Shown: positions 18,253 through 27,246 of the stretch, one piece after another | Layout of the letters: every line of letters begins with the position of its first letter | Numbering within the stretch: position 1 is the first letter of the stretch | Origin: Gemmataceae bacterium | GTDB taxonomy: Bacteria > Planctomycetota > Planctomycetia > Gemmatales > Gemmataceae | DNA: 59,205 nt | Assembly (NCBI GenBank): GCA_019752375.1 | Contig: JAIEMG010000010.1 | Location: forward strand, 1-59,205 | Reading direction: 5' to 3' | The notes under the pieces: generated by a model | Told to the model about the DNA's origin: nothing | What the model saw: only the letters and a program-made list of their open reading frames with translations | Databases searched by the model: none | Program-made: the position numbers and the translations under genes

Positions 18253-18331
18253 TCGGTGGGCGAGGGGGTTCGCGACCGTCACGAATGATGATCGGTTGAT
18301 CGGTTTTTGCCTCCCATGAGAGTTTCCCCAT

Positions 18332-20890
18332 ATGAATGAAGCCAATCACCGGACCGAGACCCCGCGCGGCGATCTCCGTGGACTTGGGAAGTACCTGCGC
18401 TACGACCTCTTGTCGGGGTTCCTGGTTTTTCTGATCGCGTTGCCTTTGTGCCTGGGCATCGCCTCGGCGTGCGGATATCCGCCGATTGCAGGCATCTTCA
18501 CCGCGATCGTCGGCAGCGTGGTCGCCACGATCGTCAGCAACTCGGAACTGACGATCAAGGGACCCGCTGCCGGCTTGATTGTCATCGCCATCGGCTGCAT
18601 TCAGGAATTCGGCGGCAATGGGATCGGCGGCGGGTGGAGCGACATCGACCAGCAGGCCTATCGGATGGCCTTGGGGGTGGGCGTGGCCGCCGGGTTGCTG
18701 CAGATCGTGTTCGGGCTGTTGCGCACTGGAATCCTGGGCGAGTTCTTTCCGACGTCCGCCGTCCACGGCATGCTGGCGGCCATTGGCGTCATCATCATCG
18801 CCAAGCAGGTTCCCATTGCGCTCGGCGTCGGCAACAAGGGCGAACCGCTTCATCTGCTGCTCTCCATTCCCGAGAAGTTTCAGCACATGAATCCGGAGAT
18901 CGCGCTTATTGGCGCTATTAGCCTGCTGATCCTGTTTGGCTTTCCGCTGATCCGCAATCGCTACGTTCGAATGATCCCAGCCCCGATGGCCGTCGTGTTG
19001 GTCGCGGTCCCGCTGGGCATCTACTTCGACCTGACGCACGAGCACACCTACTCGTTTGGCGGCCACAGCCATCACATGGGTGAGGAGTACCTGGTTCCCG
19101 TCCCCGACAACATGTTCAATGCCATCACGCTTCCCGATTTCTCCTGTTTGAGCGAAGCACGGGCATGGAAGTGGGTCCTCATGTTCGCTCTCATCGGCAG
19201 CCTGGAATCCCTGTTGAGCGCCAAGGCGATCGACAACATCGACCCGTGGCGGCGGCGGACCAATTTCGATCGCGACTTGCTGGCCGTCGGCATCGGCAAC
19301 ACCATCGCATCGGCCATTGGCGGCCTGCCGATGATCTCCGAGATCGTGCGCAGCAAGGCGAACATCGACAATGGCGCCCGTACTCGCTTTGCCGACCTGT
19401 TCCACGGCCTGTTCCTGTTGCTGTTCGTGGCGTCGGTCCCCTGGCTGATCCACCGCATCCCGCTGGCGGCCCTGGGCGCCATGCTGGTCTACACCGGCTT
19501 CCGCCTGGCCTCGCCGCGCGAGTTCTTCAACGTGTACCGGGTCGGCCGCGAGCAGTTGCTGATCTTCACCTCCACCGTAATTGCCGTCCTGGCAACCGAT
19601 CTGCTCATCGGCATCGGCATCGGCATCGCCGTCGAAGTCCTCACGCATCTGCTCAACGGCGCGCCGATCTGGTCGCTGTTCCGCCCGCAGATAGTGGAAG
19701 AATTGAACGGTCGAACTCGGGTGATCAAGGTGAAGCAGTCTGCGGTCTTCAGCAGCTGGATTTCGCTGCGCAGACGGCTCATGGCGCTGGCCCACGACAC
19801 CGAAACCACCAGCGATGTGGTCCTCGACTTGTCCGAAACCAAGCTCGTGGACCACACGGTGATGGAAAAGCTGCACGAAGTTCAGGAAGAGTACGAACGG
19901 CTGCACCGCACGCTGATCATCACGGGGTTGGAAGGCCACCGCAAGCTCTCCGCCCATCCGCACGCCACGCGGGTGCGGACGCCGTTCTCCTTCCAAAACC
20001 AACAGGTCCTGGTCGGCTTGACGCTCACCGCGCGGGACGCGGACCTGATCCGGTACGTCGCCCGGCTGGCGAACCTCGGAATCATCAAGAAGGTGACCTT
20101 TGCGCACGTCGGTGCGGAGCAAAACGGTCGGGCGAATGGCGAGATGTCGGCAAGCCGGCGCGCCGTACTGGCCGCGGCGGTCGCGGAGCATTTCGTCGGG
20201 GTGCCCGCCGGTGTGGAGGTTCGTGAAGCGATCGTCACCGGGCCGGTCCTCGACGGGTTGCTGGAGCTGGCGGCGGAGTTTCAGGCGGACACCATCCTGA
20301 TCGGACTGGCAACCCAGCTGGGACGGCGGGCGCTGGCGCGGCGGCTCGCGATGAAAGCGCCCTGCTGCGTTTGGATCGTGCCGGAGGGAGCGGCCCTGGA
20401 TCCGCGCAAGCTGTTGGTCCCGGTCGATTTCTCCGACAATGCACTGCTGGCGATGCGTGCCGCCGCCGCCCTGACATGCTCCGCGGAAGGGGCGACTTGC
20501 ATGCCGGTCCATATTTTCTTCGACGAGGCGACCACGACCTACGAGGGTCGTGCCCGCGAGTTGCACCAGACGGCGCAGAAGGAGTACGAGCAATTCCTGA
20601 CTCGCCTCAATTGCTCCGAGCTGGCTCTGCAACCCATCTTCGAGGAAGCCGCCAATGTCATCGGCGCGGTCCACGCCATCGCGGAGAAGCACGGCGCCGA
20701 CCTGATCGTCATGGCGCCCCGCGGCCTGAGCCGGTCGGCCGAAGTGTTGCTCGGCAGCGTCACCGAAGGCACCCTGATCGAGACGCGCACCCCGATCCTG
20801 ATCGTCAAGTACCGCTCCGGGTCGTCCGGACTCTCCAAGACCTTCATGCGGACATTCTTCAGCACCGCCAAGGAACCGCAAGTGCACTGA
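18332..20890 (+). CDS. SulP anion transporter with STAS and tandem USP-like domains
   Basis: 852 residues. Residues 20-440 are the SulP transporter core (YDLLSGFLVFLIALPLCLGI at the start; GSLESLLSAKAIDNID in the middle; IGGLPMISEIVRSKANIDNG). A STAS domain follows at about 450-545 (VVLDLSETKLVDHTVMEKLH). The last 300 residues are two universal-stress-protein-like modules: a degenerate one and a second with KLLVPVDFSDNALLAM and the ATP-loop-like LLGSVTEGTLIETRTPILIV. SulP members move bicarbonate, sulfate or other anions. Its position 80 bases after the DAB-type genes points to bicarbonate; cotranscription is likely but not proven. The USP tail could report energy state. Confidence 0.88.
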   Translation: MNEANHRTETPRGDLRGLGKYLRYDLLSGFLVFLIALPLCLGIASACGYPPIAGIFTAIVGSVVATIVSNSELTIKGPAAGLIVIAIGCIQEFGGNGIGGGWSDIDQQAYRMALGVGVAAGLLQIVFGLLRTGILGEFFPTSAVHGMLAAIGVIIIAKQVPIALGVGNKGEPLHLLLSIPEKFQHMNPEIALIGAISLLILFGFPLIRNRYVRMIPAPMAVVLVAVPLGIYFDLTHEHTYSFGGHSHHMGEEYLVPVPDNMFNAITLPDFSCLSEARAWKWVLMFALIGSLESLLSAKAIDNIDPWRRRTNFDRDLLAVGIGNTIASAIGGLPMISEIVRSKANIDNGARTRFADLFHGLFLLLFVASVPWLIHRIPLAALGAMLVYTGFRLASPREFFNVYRVGREQLLIFTSTVIAVLATDLLIGIGIGIAVEVLTHLLNGAPIWSLFRPQIVEELNGRTRVIKVKQSAVFSSWISLRRRLMALAHDTETTSDVVLDLSETKLVDHTVMEKLHEVQEEYERLHRTLIITGLEGHRKLSAHPHATRVRTPFSFQNQQVLVGLTLTARDADLIRYVARLANLGIIKKVTFAHVGAEQNGRANGEMSASRRAVLAAAVAEHFVGVPAGVEVREAIVTGPVLDGLLELAAEFQADTILIGLATQLGRRALARRLAMKAPCCVWIVPEGAALDPRKLLVPVDFSDNALLAMRAAAALTCSAEGATCMPVHIFFDEATTTYEGRARELHQTAQKEYEQFLTRLNCSELALQPIFEEAANVIGAVHAIAEKHGADLIVMAPRGLSRSAEVLLGSVTEGTLIETRTPILIVKYRSGSSGLSKTFMRTFFSTAKEPQVH

Positions 20891-21014
20891 AACGTGATGT
20901 GTGGCGGCGATCGGGTGGTGCACAACGGCCAGCGCGTCGGGGCAAAGTACTGCCCGGACGCCCTGGCCGTTCTTGCACGCCCTGTGGCCGGGAGCAGCAT
21001 TCAGCGCCATCGGC

Positions 21015-21722
21015 TCAAGACGGGAGCGGATCCTTTTCGTCGGGCTCCGGGCCGAAAAGGCGAAGCAGGACTTCGAGAAGAAGCGGTCGAAGCAACCGCC
21101 GCGCGGCGGCGCCGGTGAACGTTGATTGCAATTCTCCGCTCACTTGCTCGAACAGAAATTGCATTTGCGTCGCGTTCACTCCCGCCTGCCGGCTGGCAGC
21201 CTCGAAGCTGTCGAGGTGAGCCAGGAAATCCGGCCCGATCGCGGCCACGTACGTTTGACACAGTTCGCGAAAGACTTTGCCGACAGCATCATCGGTCGTC
21301 AAGGCACCGCGGTCCAGGCCCTGGCGGCGCCAGGCGTCGGACCGGGCCAGTGCCTCGCGCACGCTGCGCGCCAGCCCCTCGCTCGTCAGTTCCTGCTTGG
21401 TCATGTAGTCGTCCGCGCCGACGCGCAGCAACTCCGCGGCGATCTCTGGTGTCGCAGCGCCGGAGATCGCGATGATGGGCACCGTGGGATCGGTGGCGCG
21501 CAGGCGGCGCAAGCAGCTCAGGCCGTTGCCTTGCGCCAGGTGGTAATCCAGCAGGACGAATTCGTGTCGACCCGCGGTGAATTCGCGCACTGCCGCCTCC
21601 TCGCTCTCCACGCACGTGATGGCGAACTGGAACTCGTGCAGGTCCGCCAGATGGTGGGCGGCGAGCCGCTGCTGGAGCGGGTCGTCCTCGATGTGCAGGA
21701 GTTTCACGGTGCGCGGAACCAT
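21015..21722 (-). CDS. response regulator with uncharacterised helical C-terminus
   Basis: 235 residues; GAGAGGT precedes the ATG. The receiver (6-125) has EDD at 12-14, phospho-acceptor Asp59 in FVLLDYHLAQGNGL, AISGAA for the switch Ser/Thr, and MTKQ for the Lys. The C-terminal 100 residues (ELCQTYVAAIGPDFLAHLDS and following) are predicted helical and match no DNA-binding or enzyme domain I know. It begins 11 bases after the CpaE-like gene and is probably cotranscribed with it. An adaptor role in the neighbouring chemosensory or pilus-type system is possible. Confidence 0.85.
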   Translation of the reverse strand: MVPRTVKLLHIEDDPLQQRLAAHHLADLHEFQFAITCVESEEAAVREFTAGRHEFVLLDYHLAQGNGLSCLRRLRATDPTVPIIAISGAATPEIAAELLRVGADDYMTKQELTSEGLARSVREALARSDAWRRQGLDRGALTTDDAVGKVFRELCQTYVAAIGPDFLAHLDSFEAASRQAGVNATQMQFLFEQVSGELQSTFTGAAARRLLRPLLLEVLLRLFGPEPDEKDPLPS

Positions 21723-21733
21723 GGACGTACCTC

Positions 21734-22915
21734 TCAGGTCAGGCCGAAAGAGCGGACCAGGCGGCCAAACACGCTGGACTTGCTGTCCGATTTGCCGGGA
21801 CTGCCCGGCGCCAGGCGTGCCGCCAGCGCCTCGATGTCGGCGAGAGCTCGCGAACCGGGCGCGCCGTCGCGAAGCAGGTGGCCCTGGTTCACTGCCGTCG
21901 CCACCGCGGGATCGTTGGCGATGGTATGGATCTGCGTGACGTGCAGCAATGCTTCCAACTCCGCGACCGAAAAGCTCTTGGCACGCGGGTCATAGCGGTT
22001 GATGACGTAGACGAATTCCCCCTGGACGGCTTTTTGCAACAGGGCCTGCCGCACCATTTGTAGCGCGCGGATCGACGGCACCTTCTGCTCGGCCGCCAGG
22101 ACCGCGTACTGGGCCGCGGCCAATGCATCAAACTGAAGATCATCGTAAGTGCAGGGCACGTCCAGCACGACGACGTCCGCAAGCATTCTGAGATGGTTGA
22201 CAATGCGTGAGACATTCTCCCAGGTGGCGGTCAGCGGTTTGATCTGCTGCTGGGGGCCGGCGAGGATGTCCAGGTTTTCCGCCGCCGGCGTCAGAGCCGG
22301 ACGCACGGCCTCAATGTCCAGCCCTTCCAGCTGGCCGAGCAGATCGTCGCTGGTGAATCGTGGCTCGACGTTGAGATACGTGGCCACGGCGCCCATCTTC
22401 AGGGACAGTTCCATCAGCACGCAGCGCCGCTTGCGGCGATGGCCAATCTCGCGTGCGAGGTTCAAGGCAAGCACGGTCGCTCCGCAGCCGCCGGTCACCC
22501 CCGAGACCGCGATGACGGGCGCTTCCCGGACGGTATGGCCGTACTGACGCGCGATCCAGTTCAGCGCGATGGTCAGGTCGTCGCCGGCCAGCGGCAGCGA
22601 GACGACGAAAGCCGCGCCACTGCGCATGGCGCTGCTGAACAACCGGATGTCGCTGTTCTCGTCGCGGAGCCCAAGGATTGGCTGGTCTCCCAGGGCCGTA
22701 TACAGGCGCTTGAGGTTTTGAAGGTCCGCGTCTGACCGGAGGTAGACAATGAAGAGCCGCTTGTCTTGGGCGTCGGTATTCAGACTCTGCTGGAGGGCGA
22801 CGGCCAGGTCGCCGTACTCCGTCTCCACCACGGCCAGACGGTTCGAAAGCACCTGCCGCACATCGACACGCACCCGGTCAAGGCAGCCGATCAGGATGAC
22901 TTTGAGCGGATACAT
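21734..22915 (-). CDS. CpaE/MinD-like ATPase with receiver-like N-terminus
   Basis: 393 residues from the ATG at 22915; a GTG at 22927 would add four. Residues 1-125 resemble an atypical receiver domain lacking clear phosphorylation residues (VILIGCLDRVRVDVRQVLSN). Residues 135-370 form a ParA/MinD-type P-loop ATPase with a deviant Walker A VSGVTGGCGATVLALNLA and VVVLDVPCTYDD as Walker B. This two-part layout is that of CpaE/TadZ proteins, which place Tad pili or other polar machines. No other pilus genes are in the window; neighbours are a response regulator and a chemosensory operon, so it may position the array instead. Confidence 0.85.
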   Translation of the reverse strand: MYPLKVILIGCLDRVRVDVRQVLSNRLAVVETEYGDLAVALQQSLNTDAQDKRLFIVYLRSDADLQNLKRLYTALGDQPILGLRDENSDIRLFSSAMRSGAAFVVSLPLAGDDLTIALNWIARQYGHTVREAPVIAVSGVTGGCGATVLALNLAREIGHRRKRRCVLMELSLKMGAVATYLNVEPRFTSDDLLGQLEGLDIEAVRPALTPAAENLDILAGPQQQIKPLTATWENVSRIVNHLRMLADVVVLDVPCTYDDLQFDALAAAQYAVLAAEQKVPSIRALQMVRQALLQKAVQGEFVYVINRYDPRAKSFSVAELEALLHVTQIHTIANDPAVATAVNQGHLLRDGAPGSRALADIEALAARLAPGSPGKSDSKSSVFGRLVRSFGLT

Positions 22916-23289
22916 AGGCGGTCCCACACGACACGACGGTCAATCGCCAGTCCAAACGCAATGCGGCATTTGCATGATAGACAGCCGATGGACGGCTTCA
23001 AGCGATTTTCGCGAGCATGACCATCTCCCCCTGCCGGATTTGAAGTGGCGTCACAAGTTTGTGAGGGCGGCTGGAAGCCGCTCCACCGCCGTGCCGATTG
23101 TACGGGTTAGCGCACTCCGGAGCTCTTCAGTGATCGGCGGTCCGTGCGGCCCACGGAGAAAAGCGTTGTCAGCGTCCTTCCAAGCGACTAGGCTCCACCT
23201 GAGGATGGCGATTCCCCGTCCACAGTCGGGAAGGCCCTTGCCGCGACTCCCTATAAATGGGGGACGCATTCTGACCCGATTCACGAACC
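22916..23289. other. divergent intergenic region before the chemosensory operon
   Basis: 374 bases between the minus-strand CpaE-like gene and the first CheW. A TATAAA word near 23261 is the only promoter-like element noticed, without a well-spaced -35 partner. Nothing else was recognised. Confidence 0.4.
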
Positions 23290-23784
23290 ATGCAATCGAC
23301 TTCTATGTCCCACGGTACTGGGACGGACAAGAAGCTCCCAGGGCCGCTGGAAGTCCTGATCTTCGAGGTCGGCGGACAGCACTACGGCCTCGTCTCGTCC
23401 GTGGTCCAGGAATTGGTTCGCGTCGTCGCCATCACACCGCTTCCGCAGAGCTCAGCAATGGTCGAGGGCGTCATCAACCTGCGTGGGTCAACCGTGCCCG
23501 TTGTGAACGTCTTTACACATCTGGGGCTGCCGACATCTTCTCCGACGCTTTCGGACGTGTTGGTCGTCGTGCGTATGGCTGAACACCGGATGGCCCTGAG
23601 GGTGGAACGGGTGCTCGAACTGTCGCGCCTGACCGAAATCGAGGAGATTGGCAACGCGCTCCCTGGGTGCAATGCCCCGGGTTGGGTTGCTCGGCGGACG
23701 CATGGCTTCGTCCTGATCCTCGATTTCGAGTCGTTGCTGACTCGGTTCGTTGGTAGTGCCCCGTCGGTGGGAGGCGAGCGGTGA
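23290..23784 (+). CDS. CheW-like coupling protein (first of two)
   Basis: 164 residues; the start may instead be the ATG at 23305. The CheW fold spans about 20-155: VLIFEVGGQHYGLVSSVVQE, then INLRGSTVPVVNVFTHLGLP, which is the conserved NLRG turn, and LVVVRMAEHRMALRVERVLE. It should bridge the receptor and CheA at the membrane. Its stop overlaps the next gene's GTG start (GTGA), so translation is coupled. In a Wsp-type comparison it takes the WspB place. Confidence 0.9.
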   Translation: MQSTSMSHGTGTDKKLPGPLEVLIFEVGGQHYGLVSSVVQELVRVVAITPLPQSSAMVEGVINLRGSTVPVVNVFTHLGLPTSSPTLSDVLVVVRMAEHRMALRVERVLELSRLTEIEEIGNALPGCNAPGWVARRTHGFVLILDFESLLTRFVGSAPSVGGER

Positions 23785-25142
23785 GCTGGTCTCGACCTGA
23801 GTACGAAGCGCTCGCCCGCCTGGTCAGCCAGCGCACGGGCCTTCGTTTCCCTTCGGAGCGGCGTGATGGAGCCGAATCCGGCATGCGTCGCGCCATGGGT
23901 GGTGCCACACCCGCCAGCTTTTACGCGGCGGCAGAGCGCGGTGGCGAGGCATTCGACGCATTGATCGACGAACTGACGATCGGCGAGACCTACTTCTTCC
24001 GCGAGCCCGAGCAGTTCGCCGCGCTGTCGCGCGTCGTGCTGCCGGAAATCCGCCAACGCAAAGGCCCCGCTCAGTCGATTCGCGTCTGGAGTGCGGCGTG
24101 CGCGACCGGCGAGGAAGCATACTCCCTGGCGATGCTGCTGGAAGAGGAAGGCTTGGCCGATCGGGCCGAAGTCCTCGGTACGGACCTCTCTCCCGCTGCT
24201 CTGGAGCGCGCCCGTGCAGCCGATGGCTACCGCGGCTGGTCGCTGCGCGGGGAGGGCGCCATCCGTGCGCGCCGCTACCTCGTTGCCCACGGCAGCCGGC
24301 TGGTGCTGGACGAGCGAATTCGCCGCCGCGTGATCTTTCGGCCGTTGAACTTGACGAGCGACGCCTATCCATCAGCATCGACGGGCACGACCGGTCTGGA
24401 CCTCATCCTGTGCCGCAACGTCCTGATTTACTTCGATACGGCGACGACGCGCAACGTCGCGCGACGCCTGTTGGCTTGCCTGGCGCCGGGCGGTTGGCTG
24501 GTAACTGGCTCGTGCGATCCCCAACTCGCTGCACATGCCCCGTTCGAGACCGTGCTTACCGACGCCGGACTCTTTTATCGAAAGGAGGGCGGCGCACCGG
24601 TTGAAGGGCTTCAACCGCGATTTCGACCGGCGCCTGCAGCGCCGCAGTTGCCGGCGTCGGAGTCGCTCGCGGAATCGCGTTTGCCGGTCATGCGTGAGTT
24701 ACCGGCGGATGTGCTGGTCGCCATACCCGACCCGTCCGACGCGGTCGGACGCATTCGAGCATTGGCAAACGTGGACCTGGCTGAAGCAGAGCATGCCTGC
24801 ACGGCAGCACTCGCACAGCAGCCACTGGCGGCGGAGTTGCATTACCTGCATGCCGTCCTGTTGCTGGGCCGCGGCGACAAGGGGGCGGCCATCCATGCCC
24901 TGCGGCGAGTGACCTTTCTCGATCCGTCGCTGGCGGTCGCCTTCCTGACTTTGGGCACGGCACTGGAGTACCGCGGCGACCGCGCCGGGGCACGACGGGC
25001 GTACCGCAACGCCAGCCGACTTGCAGCGGCGCAGCCACCGGACGAACCGGCGCCCCTCGGAGATGGCGAGACGGCGGCCGACGTCGTCTGTGCCTGTGAG
25101 AGACGCCTTGCATCACTGGGCGGCGATGGGGAACACGGATGA
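23781..25142 (+). CDS. cheR: CheR methyltransferase with TPR tail (WspC-like)
   Basis: 453 residues from a GTG start. Residues 1-270 are the CheR SAM-dependent methyltransferase: [19 protein letters not shown], the SAM loop [31 protein letters not shown], and [12 protein letters not shown]. After a Pro/Ala-rich linker, residues 335-440 form TPR-like helices ([39 protein letters not shown]). It methylates glutamates on the receptor encoded two genes downstream. The TPR extension is a mark of WspC/FrzF-type CheR. The stop overlaps the next start as ATGA. Confidence 0.93.
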   Translation: MSWSRPEYEALARLVSQRTGLRFPSERRDGAESGMRRAMGGATPASFYAAAERGGEAFDALIDELTIGETYFFREPEQFAALSRVVLPEIRQRKGPAQSIRVWSAACATGEEAYSLAMLLEEEGLADRAEVLGTDLSPAALERARAADGYRGWSLRGEGAIRARRYLVAHGSRLVLDERIRRRVIFRPLNLTSDAYPSASTGTTGLDLILCRNVLIYFDTATTRNVARRLLACLAPGGWLVTGSCDPQLAAHAPFETVLTDAGLFYRKEGGAPVEGLQPRFRPAPAAPQLPASESLAESRLPVMRELPADVLVAIPDPSDAVGRIRALANVDLAEAEHACTAALAQQPLAAELHYLHAVLLLGRGDKGAAIHALRRVTFLDPSLAVAFLTLGTALEYRGDRAGARRAYRNASRLAAAQPPDEPAPLGDGETAADVVCACERRLASLGGDGEHG

Positions 25143-25759
25143 ACACGCCCGATCAACGAGACGGCCACGTGGACTGGGCAGGCATTCACGCTCGGATCGA
25201 GCAATCCGTTGCGTCCGCGGCGGAGGCCCTCCATCCTTCGCCTGCGCGGGCCTGCGCCATCATGGAAGAACGCGCCCGACTGCTGGCGCGCGTCCCCGAA
25301 GTTGCGACCGCTGCGGGTCAGACGCTCGAACTGGTCTGCATTGCCCTTGCCGACGAGCGCTATGCCGTCGGCCTTTCGTTTGCTCAAGAGGTTGTCCGCT
25401 TTCGCGAGCCCACGATCGTCCCCGGCATGCCGGCACACCTGGTGGGCCTTGTGAACTTTCGCGGCGAACTGCTTCCCGTGGTGGATCTGCGGCCGCTGCT
25501 GGGACTGCCGACCCCATCGGCCACCGACCAGACCCGAGTCATTGTGCTCGGCAGCCAGAGGGCGGAACTCGGACTGCTGGCCGATCGGGCCTTCGCGGTG
25601 GGCCGCGTCCGCGCCAGCGAGTTGTTCGAGCCCTCCGGACGAGAACACCGGGGGATTCGTGGCGTGACAGCCGATGGTCTCGTGGTGCTCGACGGCGCAA
25701 CACTGTTGGCCGACGACCGCTTTTTCTTCGGTCGCGATGGGGAGGGCGGTGCCGGATGA
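25139..25759 (+). CDS. CheW-like coupling protein (second, WspD-like)
   Basis: 206 residues; ATGA overlaps both the CheR stop and the next start. It has an N-terminal extension of about 60 residues before the CheW fold ([20 protein letters not shown], then [20 protein letters not shown], then [15 protein letters not shown]). The longer N-terminus resembles WspD rather than plain CheW. Two CheW paralogues in one operon suggest a mixed signalling array or separate partners for receptor and CheA. Confidence 0.9.
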   Translation: MNTPDQRDGHVDWAGIHARIEQSVASAAEALHPSPARACAIMEERARLLARVPEVATAAGQTLELVCIALADERYAVGLSFAQEVVRFREPTIVPGMPAHLVGLVNFRGELLPVVDLRPLLGLPTPSATDQTRVIVLGSQRAELGLLADRAFAVGRVRASELFEPSGREHRGIRGVTADGLVVLDGATLLADDRFFFGRDGEGGAG

Positions 25760-27237
25760 ATGGAACGGAACGAAAGCCCGCACCACGATGGACGCTTGGA
25801 CAGAAGATCATTGCCGGCTTCATGGTGCCGCTCGTCATCTTGCTGCTCATCGGCGTCCTGTGCTACCGCAGCACCGATCGACTCGTGGATGCATCGGAAA
25901 TGCGAACCCACACCCACCAGGTCCTGCGCCGGCTCGATGAGGTGCAGACGGCCCTCTCCGACGCCCAACGCGGCGCTCGCGGCTACGTGCTGACGGAACA
26001 GGAAGCCTACCTCGAACCATATCACGACGCTTCCCGGGTGTTGCCGGGCGTCATCGCGGACATCGAGCGGCTGACCAGCGACAATGCCCGTCAGCAGCAG
26101 CGCCTGACGGAGTTGAAGCCGTTGATTCGTTCCCACCTAGACGAACAAGGCAGGATCGTCGCGGCGCAGAAGAGCGACGGGAACAAGGCCGCGGTTCAGG
26201 AGGTGCGCAGTGGACGGGGCAAGGCGGCCATGGATCGCGTCCGTGCCGTGATCCAGGAAATGGAGGCAGAAGAGGAGCGGCTGCTCAAGACTCGCGAAGC
26301 GGTGGCCGAAGCGGCCACGCGGACCGCATGGGTGACCATCATGGGTGGAACTGGAGCAGGGGCGGTGTTCATTCTGGTCGCTGCCTTTGCTCTCACGCGT
26401 GCCGTGACTCGTCCCGTTCGCGAGACCATCCAGCATCTCAGCACCGTCAGCACCGAACTGCTGGCGGCCACGGCACAGCAGGCCGCCGGCACCCAGGAGC
26501 AGGCCGCAGCCGTCGCCGAGACCGCCACCACCGTGGACGAGGTCGTCCAGACGGCCGACCAAACCGCCCAGCGTGCCAAAGGCGTGGGCGAAGCCATCCA
26601 GAGAACCCACGAAATCGGGCAGGCCGGGCGTAAAAGCGTCGAGGAGTCCATTTCGGCCCTCAACGCGGTGCAGCAGTGGATGGGGACCACGGCCGAGAAC
26701 ATCCTTGCCCTTGCCGAGCAGGCCCAGGCCATCGGCGAAATCATCGCCACCGTCAATGACATCGCCGAGCAAACCAATCTGCTCGCCCTCAACGCCGCCA
26801 TCGAGGCGTCGCGCGCGGGCGAGCACGGCCTGGGGTTCTCCGTCGTGGCCGGCGAAGTCAAGGTGCTCGCCGATCAGTCGAAGAAGGCGACCGCACAGGT
26901 CCGACAGATCCTCGGCCAGATCCAGAAGGCGACCAACACGGCAGTGCTGTCGACCGAGGAGGTCAGCAAGGGGGTCGCCGCCGCCAATCGGGTCGCCGTC
27001 CAGTCCGGCGAGACAATCCGCGTCCTGACCGACACGCTCGCCGAAGCGGCCCAAGCGTCGATTCACATCGTCGCTTCGGCGGGCCAGCAGTCGGTGGGCA
27101 CGGCACAGATTCACCAGGCCATGCGGAACATCGACACGGTCGCCAAGCAGAGCCTTGCCGCTGTTCGGCAGACCGAGCAGGCGGCGCAAAACCTGAATGA
27201 ATTGAGCAGCAGCCTGGTCCAACTGATCGGCAACTAA
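25756..27237 (+). CDS. methyl-accepting chemoreceptor with CHASE3-type sensor
   Basis: 493 residues. Helix TM1 at 14-36 ([19 protein letters not shown]) and TM2 at about 193-215 flank an all-helical region with [20 protein letters not shown], typical of CHASE3. The cytoplasmic part begins almost at once after TM2 ([10 protein letters not shown]), so the HAMP domain is very short or missing. The signalling tip is [20 protein letters not shown]. The C-terminus has no CheR-tethering pentapeptide. Overlap with the preceding gene places it as the receptor of this operon; signals at the envelope, as for WspA, are plausible. Confidence 0.92.
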   Translation: MNGTERKPAPRWTLGQKIIAGFMVPLVILLLIGVLCYRSTDRLVDASEMRTHTHQVLRRLDEVQTALSDAQRGARGYVLTEQEAYLEPYHDASRVLPGVIADIERLTSDNARQQQRLTELKPLIRSHLDEQGRIVAAQKSDGNKAAVQEVRSGRGKAAMDRVRAVIQEMEAEEERLLKTREAVAEAATRTAWVTIMGGTGAGAVFILVAAFALTRAVTRPVRETIQHLSTVSTELLAATAQQAAGTQEQAAAVAETATTVDEVVQTADQTAQRAKGVGEAIQRTHEIGQAGRKSVEESISALNAVQQWMGTTAENILALAEQAQAIGEIIATVNDIAEQTNLLALNAAIEASRAGEHGLGFSVVAGEVKVLADQSKKATAQVRQILGQIQKATNTAVLSTEEVSKGVAAANRVAVQSGETIRVLTDTLAEAAQASIHIVASAGQQSVGTAQIHQAMRNIDTVAKQSLAAVRQTEQAAQNLNELSSSLVQLIGN

Positions 27238-27246
27238 GGCACTTGC

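Noticed and set aside
18032-21010. 992-residue minus-strand frame opposite the SulP gene
   Set aside because: A shadow of GC-rich coding DNA: low-complexity, Asp/Gln/Arg-rich, no domain, and the plus strand encodes a clear transporter.
23230-23290. TATAAA-containing promoter for the chemosensory operon
   Set aside because: The only -35-like word (TTGCCG) is 8 bases away, far too close for a sigma-70 promoter.
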